Shown piece after piece: positions 1-5,879 of a stretch of 15,479 nucleotides of DNA (the first letter of the stretch is position 1; each line of letters begins with the position of its first letter). Source of the DNA: HGM11367 sp964600435 (GTDB taxonomy: Bacteria; Bacillota; Clostridia; Christensenellales; UBA1242); assembly GCA_964600435.1 (NCBI GenBank), contig CAZRJB010000016.1:1-15479 (forward strand). The letters run 5' to 3'. A program made the position numbers and the translations under genes. The notes beneath the pieces are model-generated. The model did not search any database. It was not told the origin of the DNA and was given only the letters and a program-made list of their open reading frames with translations.

Positions 1-77
1 GCCATAACAATAGATAAAGACACAATTATTTGAGTTATTTGAGATGTTGTGCTTAATTTATCAACAAACCAAGTCAT
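1..77 (-). CDS. Unrecognised gene, N-terminal fragment (probable membrane protein)
   Basis: Only the first 26 codons lie in the window; the gene runs off the left edge. The ATG at 77..75 is preceded by AAGGAG (90..85) at seven bases, a strong ribosome site, and further upstream by a good promoter (163..136), so this is a real gene start. The peptide begins MTWFVDKLSTTSQ and turns hydrophobic (ITQIIVSLSIVMA), as if entering a membrane segment. I do not recognise the family. It follows rny on the same strand but is separated from it by a terminator and has its own promoter, so it is probably a separate transcription unit. Confidence 0.72.
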   Translation of the reverse strand, partial: MTWFVDKLSTTSQITQIIVSLSIVM

Positions 78-135
78 TGTTTTGCTCCTTTTATCAAAAA
101 ATTTTTTATCATATACAATAAAATATATGTGAAAT

Positions 136-163
136 ATTATAGCAATTATAATAAAAAAGTCAA
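136..163 (-). promoter_or_regulatory. Sigma-A promoter of the leftmost gene
   Basis: On the minus strand TTGACT (163..158) and a perfect TATAAT (141..136) are 16 bases apart. Predicted transcription start is near 129, giving a leader of about 50 bases before the ATG at 77. It lies just downstream of the rny terminator, which supports independent transcription. Confidence 0.75.
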
Positions 164-177
164 CATTAAGAAAACAC

Positions 178-238
178 AAAAAAGACAAACTTTTATAATA
201 TTTCATACACATTTTAAAATTGAAAAAGTTTGTCTTTT
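178..238 (-). terminator. Intrinsic terminator of rny with a long loop
   Basis: A perfect 15-base inverted repeat (180-194 and 224-238; core GACAAACTTTT/AAAAGTTTGTC) begins 9 bases after the rny stop. In the rny direction the stem is followed by six T (183..178). The loop is about 29 bases, far longer than the usual 3-8, and the stem has only a few G-C pairs, so efficiency is uncertain. Position and the T-run support a terminator. Confidence 0.65.
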
Positions 239-247
239 AGAATAAAT

Positions 248-1831
248 TTATTTAGCGATTTCTGAGAAACGAGATTCTCGTATTACGTTAACTTTAATTT
301 GACCAGGATATTCCATTTGGTCTTCAATTTTTTTGGCAATATCTTTTGCCATAAACATTGCACCTTCATCAGAAATTTGTTCTGGTTTTACAATGATTCT
401 AACTTCACGTCCTGCTTGAACAGCATAAGATTTGTCAACACCTTTAAATTCGTTTGCAATTGTTTCTAGTTGTTCTAAGCGCTTAACATAAGTTTCCATT
501 GTTTCGCGTCTTGCACCAGGTCTTGCACTTGAAATGGCATCGGCAACTTGAACCAAAACCGCTTCAATGCTGCGGAATTCAACATTAAAATGGTGGGCTT
601 CAATACAATGAATAACAGCAGGATTTTCTTTGTATTTTTTTGCTAAGTCAACCCCTATTTGAACGTGAGTTCCTTCAACTTCTTGGTCTAAAGCTTTGCC
701 AATGTCGTGAAGCAAACCACCACGTTTTGCAATTTTGATGTCTGCACCAACTTCAGCAGCAAGCAAACCAGCAATATAACAAGTTTCTAAACTATGTTTT
801 AAAACATTTTGACCATAACTTGTTCTATATTTAAGCCTGCCAAGTGTTTTTATAAGTTCAGGATGCAAACCATAAACTCCAGCTTCGTTAACCGCTTGTT
901 CGCCAGCATCTTTAATTTGAATATCAATATCACGTTTAACTTTGTCAACAATTTCTTCTATTCTTGTTGGGTGAATTCTGCCATCCAAAATTAATTTTTC
1001 AAGAGAGAGTCTTGCAATTTCTCTTCTAATTGGGTCAAAGCAAGAAATTGTTATTGTTTCAGGAGTGTCATCAACAATTAAGTCTACACCAGTTGCACTT
1101 TCAATTGCTCTAATGTTTCTACCCTCACGACCAATAATTCTTCCTTTCATTTCTTCATTTGGAATAGAAACGCTAGATATTGTTGCTTCAGCAACCATGT
1201 CAGTTGCACATTTTTGAATTGCCAAACTAACGATGTTTTGTGCTTCTTTTCTAGCATTTTCTTTTGCTTCTTCTTCAATTTGTTTAACAATTTTTGCTGC
1301 ATCTTTGCGAGCATCTTCTGTCATTGAATTAACTAAAACTTGCTTTGCTTCTTCTTTGCTCATTAAAGAAACTTTTTCAAGTTCTGCAAGCATGTTTTCT
1401 TTAATTTTTGCTTGTTTTTCTAACTCATTTGAAAGTTCAGCATTTTTGTCATCAATCTTTTTTGATCTTTCGTCCAATTCTTGTTGTTTTTTATCAAGGT
1501 ACAAATCTTTTTTATCAATAAAATCTTCTTTTTGAGAAATTCTATCTTCCGACTTTTTTAATTCACTTCTTTTAAAGTTGATTTCTTCATTTGCTTCATC
1601 TTTAAGTTTTTGAACTTCTTCTTTTGCTTCAAGTGTTGCTTCTTTTTTTATTGTTTTTGCTTCTGCATAGGCATCTTCAATTATTTTTAACGCAGTTGCT
1701 TTGTTTTTGTTGACTTTTTTTGAAACTAAAAAGTTAAAAATCCAATAGCCAGCAACAATGCCAACAATAAGAGCGCCAACAGAAAATAGCACCACTGTTA
1801 CAACACTAGCACACATTAAACTAATGTTCAT
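248..1831 (-). CDS. rny: Ribonuclease Y
   Basis: Membrane-anchored endoribonuclease that initiates mRNA decay in Bacillota. All expected parts are present over 527 residues, a normal length: an N-terminal membrane helix (about 10-34); a long Glu/Lys/Ala-rich coiled coil (about 40-210); a KH RNA-binding domain with the GxxG loop GREG (234-237); and an HD metal-dependent phosphohydrolase domain with HD at 375-376 in LLHDIGKALD. The family segment VADAISSARPGARRETME follows at about 429-446. The first ATG is chosen because an AAAGGGGA ribosome site sits just upstream; the Met at residue 6 has no such site. It follows thiI on the same strand with a gap of about 150 bases that holds a candidate promoter, so it may be transcribed both from that promoter and by read-through. 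It has its own terminator downstream. Recognition is confident. Confidence 0.97.
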   Translation of the reverse strand: MNISLMCASVVTVVLFSVGALIVGIVAGYWIFNFLVSKKVNKNKATALKIIEDAYAEAKTIKKEATLEAKEEVQKLKDEANEEINFKRSELKKSEDRISQKEDFIDKKDLYLDKKQQELDERSKKIDDKNAELSNELEKQAKIKENMLAELEKVSLMSKEEAKQVLVNSMTEDARKDAAKIVKQIEEEAKENARKEAQNIVSLAIQKCATDMVAEATISSVSIPNEEMKGRIIGREGRNIRAIESATGVDLIVDDTPETITISCFDPIRREIARLSLEKLILDGRIHPTRIEEIVDKVKRDIDIQIKDAGEQAVNEAGVYGLHPELIKTLGRLKYRTSYGQNVLKHSLETCYIAGLLAAEVGADIKIAKRGGLLHDIGKALDQEVEGTHVQIGVDLAKKYKENPAVIHCIEAHHFNVEFRSIEAVLVQVADAISSARPGARRETMETYVKRLEQLETIANEFKGVDKSYAVQAGREVRIIVKPEQISDEGAMFMAKDIAKKIEDQMEYPGQIKVNVIRESRFSEIAK

Positions 1832-1893
1832 TTTTTATTCCCCTTTTATAATTTTAATGGTTAGGAGAATTGTTCTTTCATTTTCATTACATC

Positions 1894-1950
1894 TGATTGC
1901 AAGCAATCAAATATATTTATATATTAATATATTAAAACTTATCAAGTCAA
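1894..1950 (-). promoter_or_regulatory. Candidate rny promoter and leader hairpin
   Basis: On the minus strand TTGACT (1950..1945) is followed after 18 bases by TAATAT (1926..1921), a four-of-six match to the -10 consensus. The leader of about 80 bases contains a 16-base near-palindrome, TGATTGC-TT-GCAATCA (1909..1894), that could fold into a small hairpin. It lacks a following T-run, so it is not a terminator for thiI. The -35 is convincing; the -10 is weaker because the region is almost entirely A and T. Confidence 0.45.
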
Positions 1951-1981
1951 ATAAAAGAATAAAATTTTGATGCGAATAATG

Positions 1982-3136
1982 TTAAATTATTACAATTTCT
2001 AAATTGTTTATTGCTTTATCTATTAATTCATCAATGTTTAGTTTGCTTTCTTCTCTTTTTACCCTATCTAAATGTGGCTTAATAACCGGATTTTTAGGCA
2101 AAAAAACAGTGCAACAGTCTTCGTATGGTAAAATTGATGTTTCGTAAGTTCCAATTTTTTGTGATATATCAATAATTTCTGTTTTATCCATGCCAATGCA
2201 AGGTCTAAAAACAGGATATGTGTTTTGTGCATCGTTTGTAACATTAATGCTTTCAAGTGTTTGACTTGCAACTTGTGCCAAACTCTCTCCTGTTATAATT
2301 GCCTTAGCACCAAATTTATCACAAACAATTTTGGCAATTCTCATCATTATTCTTCTCATGATTGTAATCATGAGTTCTGGAGAACAGTTTTTATGAATTT
2401 CTTCTTGAATTTCGGTAAATGGGCAACATATAAGTTTTATATGTCCAGTGTATTCGGTTAAAATTTTGGCAAGTTTGCATACTTTTTCTTTTGCTTGCAC
2501 ACTTGTATATGGAAAACTATGAAAATGTAAACCCATAATTTCCAATCCACGTTTTGCCATCATGTATGCAGAAACTGGACTATCAATTCCTCCAGATAAC
2601 AAAACCAAACCTTTGCCCGCAGTGCCAATTGGCATTCCGCCAACACAAGAAATGCTGTCTGTTAAAACATATGTTTTTTTATTCTCGCGAATTTCAACAA
2701 CCAATTCGAGTTCAGGATGTTTTAGTTTGACTTTTAAATTTGGATTGTTATTTAAAACCAATTCTCCAAGCATTTTTTCATATTCGTTTGATGCAATGGG
2801 AAAAGTTTTGTCTGCTCTTTTAACTGTAACTCTAAATGTTGTTGCAGAAGTTTGATAATTAGACATAAAATTTTCAATCGCTTGTCTAGAAGTGTCAAAC
2901 TCTTTTGCAAGAGAAAGTGATGTTAGCCCAAAAACTTTTTTTAAACAAGAGATAATTGCAACACTATCCATTTGGTCAAAATCTGTTATAAGATACCTTC
3001 CCGATATTTTTTGAACTTTGCAGTCGTAATCTTTTATGGCTCTTTTTATGTTTTTGAGTAAAGTAGTTTCAAAAAATCCTTTGTTTTTTCCTTTTAAATA
3101 TATTTCTCCAAATCTAAGTAAAATAACGTCTTTCAT
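1982..3136 (-). CDS. thiI: tRNA 4-thiouridine synthetase ThiI (short form)
   Basis: Adenylates U8 of tRNA and transfers sulfur to make 4-thiouridine; in some bacteria it also serves thiazole synthesis. The 384 residues comprise an N-terminal ferredoxin-like region, a THUMP tRNA-binding domain (about 60-165), and a PP-loop ATP pyrophosphatase domain with SGGIDS at 181-186. The conserved ending LPYEDCCTVFLPKNP lies at about 337-351. The C-terminal rhodanese domain of E. coli ThiI is absent, as in Bacillus-type enzymes that take sulfur directly from a partner desulfurase. The frame could start at a TTG two codons earlier (3142), but AGGAAG (3150..3145) would then be only two bases away. It is eight bases from the ATG at 3136, so that start is chosen. 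The ribosome site overlaps the desulfurase stop codon, implying coupled translation with the partner enzyme upstream. Confidence 0.95.
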   Translation of the reverse strand: MKDVILLRFGEIYLKGKNKGFFETTLLKNIKRAIKDYDCKVQKISGRYLITDFDQMDSVAIISCLKKVFGLTSLSLAKEFDTSRQAIENFMSNYQTSATTFRVTVKRADKTFPIASNEYEKMLGELVLNNNPNLKVKLKHPELELVVEIRENKKTYVLTDSISCVGGMPIGTAGKGLVLLSGGIDSPVSAYMMAKRGLEIMGLHFHSFPYTSVQAKEKVCKLAKILTEYTGHIKLICCPFTEIQEEIHKNCSPELMITIMRRIMMRIAKIVCDKFGAKAIITGESLAQVASQTLESINVTNDAQNTYPVFRPCIGMDKTEIIDISQKIGTYETSILPYEDCCTVFLPKNPVIKPHLDRVKREESKLNIDELIDKAINNLEIVII

Positions 3137-3149
3137 ATACAATTCTTCC

Positions 3150-4271
3150 TTAATTTAATTTTTTTAATAATTCTTTATAACAATTGTTTAAGCATTTTCC
3201 AGCAAAAACACATTCTTCAACAGAAGAGTTTTTGCTAAAACTAACTCTAACACTTCCAAGCACAAGTTCACGGCTAATTTTCATGTTTTCAAGAATTCTA
3301 TTGCCCGATTTTTTTGAAGAACATGCACTCCCTCGTGAAATTAAAATGTTTTGTTGTTCCATCATATGAACAAGGGTTTCTCCGTTAACCCCAGAAAATG
3401 ATAAAGACAGCACATATGGATTTGTTTGTGGATTGGAATTGATTTTAACATTTTCAAGTTGTTCTGTAAAAGCATTGTTGCACTTTAAAACGTGACAAAA
3501 GTTGTTTTTTAAATCACCAAAATCATCAATTGCAGATTTTAATGCCATAATGCTAGCTGTGTTTTCTGTGCCCGACCTAAGATTATACTCTTGTCCACCG
3601 CCAAAAACAATTGGCGACAAAATGTTTTTGTTTCTAACATACAATGCACCAATTCCCTTGGGTGCAAATGCTTTATGACCACTTATTGTGTATAGATCAA
3701 CACCGAAATAGTCAACATTAATTTTTATTTTCCCAAATGCTTGAACACCATCACTATGAAAAATTGCATTTGGACAAATTGAATTTTTTAAATCGGATAT
3801 TCTTTTTAAATCATTAATTGCTCCAGTTTCGTTGCTGCAATGCATAATTGAAATAAAAGAAACAGAACTATCAAGTTTTTGTTGTAAATCGTTATAATCA
3901 ATTTCTCCATTGGTTTGAAGGTTAACAAATTCAACATTAACACCTTGTTTTTTTAGCTCTAAGGCAGTGTTATAAACAGAAGGATGCTCGCCAATTGAAA
4001 AAATCATTTTTCCAAAATTTTTTCTATAAGAACCACGAATTGCCAAATTGTTTGCCTCTGTTGCAGAACCAGTAAAAATTATATTGTTTGCAAAAACAGT
4101 TCCAAGAACTTTTGCTAATGAGTGTTTTGCAGAATCTATGTCTGAATATATTTCTTGCCCTAAACCGTATATGGCAGATGCATTAAAAAATTTTTCACTA
4201 GAATATAGTGAAAGTGTTTCACATGCTTTTTTGCAAACAGGGGTTGTTGCTGAATTGTCTAAATAAATCAT
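3150..4271 (-). CDS. Cysteine desulfurase (NifS/IscS family), ThiI partner
   Basis: PLP enzyme converting L-cysteine to alanine and an enzyme-bound persulfide. From the chosen start it has 373 residues, typical of the family, beginning MIYLDNSATTP. Visible family features are His96 in GEHPSV (PLP stacking), NETG at 147-150, the SDGVQAFGK segment (173-181), the PLP-binding lysine in SGHK (Lys200), and the catalytic cysteine in SRGSACSS (Cys317). Its position directly before thiI matches the nifZ-thiI pair of Bacillus, so it probably feeds sulfur to ThiI rather than being the general Fe-S enzyme; that role is inference. The frame stays open 26 codons further to a TTG (4349), but that stretch overlies a promoter and has no ribosome site. 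Known family proteins start at this Met. No Shine-Dalgarno sequence precedes the ATG, and the promoter placement suggests a leaderless message. Confidence 0.93.
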   Translation of the reverse strand: MIYLDNSATTPVCKKACETLSLYSSEKFFNASAIYGLGQEIYSDIDSAKHSLAKVLGTVFANNIIFTGSATEANNLAIRGSYRKNFGKMIFSIGEHPSVYNTALELKKQGVNVEFVNLQTNGEIDYNDLQQKLDSSVSFISIMHCSNETGAINDLKRISDLKNSICPNAIFHSDGVQAFGKIKINVDYFGVDLYTISGHKAFAPKGIGALYVRNKNILSPIVFGGGQEYNLRSGTENTASIMALKSAIDDFGDLKNNFCHVLKCNNAFTEQLENVKINSNPQTNPYVLSLSFSGVNGETLVHMMEQQNILISRGSACSSKKSGNRILENMKISRELVLGSVRVSFSKNSSVEECVFAGKCLNNCYKELLKKLN

Positions 4272-4278
4272 GGTTAAT

Positions 4279-4307
4279 ATGCTAACACTTAAAAATAAAA
4301 AAGTCAA
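4279..4307 (-). promoter_or_regulatory. Promoter of the desulfurase-thiI operon, likely leaderless
   Basis: On the minus strand TTGACT (4307..4302) and TAGCAT (4284..4279) are separated by exactly 17 bases. The start codon ATG at 4271 begins eight bases after the -10 hexamer, which is where transcription would begin. The mRNA would therefore have essentially no 5' leader, matching the absence of a ribosome-binding site. Confidence 0.6.
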
Positions 4308-4513
4308 TAAAGTGAGATATGTTATAAAGATTTGATTTTTGTTTGACAAAAAGAAATTAAAATGGTAAGTTGATATATGTTTGATTGTTATTTAAACAAT
4401 TTAACATGTTATTTGTTTGGTTAAATAAACAAATTAAACAATTGCGCTTGTGTTGTAAACATTGCATTTGTTTGTATAACCGTCAATTGTTGGCAATTTT
4501 GTTTTTTTTAGAA
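4308..4513. other. Gene-free divergent intergenic region with small inverted repeats
   Basis: About 200 bases between the desulfurase promoter and the pheS leader. I see no coding frame with a ribosome site. It contains ATTGTT/AACAAT (4384-4389/4395-4400, loop 5), the palindrome AACATGTT (4403-4410), and ATTTGTTT/AAACAAAT (4411-4418/4427-4434, loop 8). The strand is rich in TTTGTTT and AAACAA words. Function is not apparent; operators for the divergent promoters are one possibility. Confidence 0.35.
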
Positions 4514-4545
4514 TTGTCATAAAATTTTAATAATATAAATACTAT
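4508..4545 (+). promoter_or_regulatory. Probable promoter of the pheS-pheT-rluA operon
   Basis: A promoter must lie upstream of the T-box leader. Candidates are TTAGAA (4508-4513) with TAATAT (4531-4536) at 17 bases, or TTGTCA (4514-4519) with TACTAT (4540-4545) at 20 bases. Neither is close to consensus, so the exact elements are uncertain. Confidence 0.35.
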
Positions 4546-4773
4546 GAAGATGTGTACAGTAGTTTTTTAGTTTCATAAAAGGAAGAGTGTTGCCACTGAC
4601 TGAAAGCCACTTATGTTCAACTAAAACAACGAATTTCAGCATTGGAGTTGCTTTTCGGTAAAAAGAAAAGACGGAATAAACCGTAAAAATTTAACAAGGC
4701 TTTTTATAATAAAGCAAAGATAGGTGGTACAGTGTTTTTATGCCCTATTAGACATTTCTAATAGGGCTTTTTT
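4546..4773 (+). promoter_or_regulatory. T-box leader sensing uncharged tRNA-Phe
   Basis: This leader lets uncharged tRNA-Phe turn on pheS-pheT. The T-box core AGGTGGTACAGTG lies at 4722-4734; its TGGT (4725-4728) is complementary to the ACCA end of a tRNA with discriminator A, as in tRNA-Phe. Upstream, the specifier region CGAATTTCAGCA (4630-4641) holds a TTC phenylalanine codon (4635-4637) followed by a purine. ATAGG (4720-4724) can pair with CCTAT (4744-4748) around the T-box bulge to form the antiterminator, which excludes the terminator stem at 4742-4767. The specifier assignment rests on position and on the downstream genes; I have not folded Stem I in full. Confidence 0.9.
4742..4773 (+). 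terminator. Regulated terminator of the Phe T-box
   Basis: A perfect 11-base stem (4742-4752 with 4757-4767), a four-base loop and six T (4768-4773). Its 5' arm is shared with the antiterminator, so it forms only when no uncharged tRNA is bound. Confidence 0.92.
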
Positions 4774-4800
4774 GACCAAAACAACACAAAAACATGAATT

Positions 4801-4822
4801 AAGCATTTATGTATAAATGCTT
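4801..4822 (+). repeat. Perfect hairpin just upstream of the pheS ribosome site
   Basis: AAGCATTTA and TAAATGCTT form a perfect nine-base-pair stem with a TGTA tetraloop. It ends three bases before AAAAGGAG (4826-4833), the pheS ribosome-binding site, and lies downstream of the T-box terminator. No T-run follows, so it is not a second terminator. It could stabilise a processed mRNA end or affect ribosome loading; that is inference. Confidence 0.5.
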
Positions 4823-4839
4823 CATAAAAGGAGTAAAAA

Positions 4840-5868
4840 ATGGATGAACTTAATCAAATAGAAAAAGAGTTTGATGTTGAACTAGAAAAAATTTGTGATG
4901 AAAAAATGTTGGATGATGTTAGAATTACTTTTTTAGGCAAAAAAGGCAAAGTAACAAATTCAATGTCTAAAATTAGAGAAATAGCTGTTGAAAAGCGAAA
5001 AGATTTTGGCCAAAGAATTAATGTTTTAAAGCAAAAAATTGAAAACTCTATTACAAAACTAAAAGAAAAATTAGAAAACGAAAAAATAAAAAAATTGATA
5101 TCAAACGAAAAAGAAATAGACATAACACTTCCAATCAATTCACGCAATGGTTCTTTACATCCAAGAACAATATTGCAAAAAGAAATTGAAGATGTGTTTG
5201 TTTCAATGGGCTTTACTGTTGAAGATGGTTTTGAAGTTGAAACAGAATACAACAACTTTGATGCTGTAAACGTTCCAAAAAGCCACCCTGCACGTGACAT
5301 GCAAGATACTTTTTGGTTAGACAATGGTCAATTGCTTAAAACTCAAACTTCTGCTGCACAAAATAGAATTTTAAGAAAATACAATGGAAAACTTAAAGCA
5401 ATATTTCCAGGCAGATGTTTTAGAAATGAAGCACTTGACCACAGCCATGAAAACACATTCTTTCAAATTGAAGGCATGCTTGTTGACAAAAACGTTTCTG
5501 TTGCCAACCTTATTTTCTTTATGAAAAAAATGCTTTCTGAAGTGTTTAAAAAAGATATAAACATTAGGCTTAGACCTGGCTTTTTCCCTTTTGTTGAACC
5601 CGGCTTTGAAATGGATGCAACTTGCACTTTCTGTGGTGGCAAAGGCTGCTCAACATGCAAAAATTCAGGCTGGCTTGAACTTTGCCCTTGCGGAATGATA
5701 CATCCAAATGTTTTCCGTTTGGCGGGCATGGACCCTAATGAATATAGTGGCTTTGCCTTTGGATTAGGTTTTGACAGGCTTGTTATGCTAAAAACAGGGC
5801 TTGATGATATCAGATATTTAAACAGCGGAAATTTAAAAGTGTTAAACCAATTTGGTGTTAACGCATAG
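4840..5868 (+). CDS. pheS: Phenylalanine-tRNA ligase alpha subunit
   Basis: Catalytic subunit of the alpha2-beta2 class II synthetase that attaches Phe to tRNA-Phe in the cytoplasm. At 342 residues it is a normal length. An N-terminal coiled-coil region rich in Lys/Glu (about 1-90) precedes the catalytic core. Motif 1 surrounds HPARDMQDTFW (149-159), motif 2 starts at GRCFRNEALDHSHE (191-204), and motif 3 is GFAFGLGFDRLVML (304-317). A cysteine-rich insertion, CTFC-x4-C-x2-C at 262-273, plus CPC at 282-284 resembles the Cys cluster of many Bacillota PheS proteins and could hold zinc. The start is fixed by AAAAGGAG six bases upstream. It is the first gene of a T-box operon, followed after 11 bases by pheT. 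Confidence 0.97.
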   Translation: MDELNQIEKEFDVELEKICDEKMLDDVRITFLGKKGKVTNSMSKIREIAVEKRKDFGQRINVLKQKIENSITKLKEKLENEKIKKLISNEKEIDITLPINSRNGSLHPRTILQKEIEDVFVSMGFTVEDGFEVETEYNNFDAVNVPKSHPARDMQDTFWLDNGQLLKTQTSAAQNRILRKYNGKLKAIFPGRCFRNEALDHSHENTFFQIEGMLVDKNVSVANLIFFMKKMLSEVFKKDINIRLRPGFFPFVEPGFEMDATCTFCGGKGCSTCKNSGWLELCPCGMIHPNVFRLAGMDPNEYSGFAFGLGFDRLVMLKTGLDDIRYLNSGNLKVLNQFGVNA

Positions 5869-5879
5869 GGGGTTTTAAA

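Noticed and set aside
1233..1535. A plus-strand Ser/Phe-rich open frame opposite rny
   Set aside because: It is the antisense reading of the Glu/Lys-rich coiled coil, without a ribosome site or recognisable domain.
1894..1909. A thiI terminator formed by TGATTGC/GCAATCA
   Set aside because: The near-palindrome lacks a T-run in the direction of transcription and lies downstream of a candidate rny promoter, so a leader hairpin is the better reading.
4272..4349. A 26-residue hydrophobic N-terminal extension of the cysteine desulfurase that looks like a signal or membrane segment
   Set aside because: It begins at TTG without a ribosome site, overlies the TTGACT/TAGCAT promoter, and the family start motif begins at the internal Met. 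The hydrophobic look comes from AT-rich codons.
4854..5324. A minus-strand 156-codon open frame opposite pheS
   Set aside because: It is antisense to a strongly recognised gene, Ser/Phe-rich from Glu/Lys codons, with no promoter or ribosome site.
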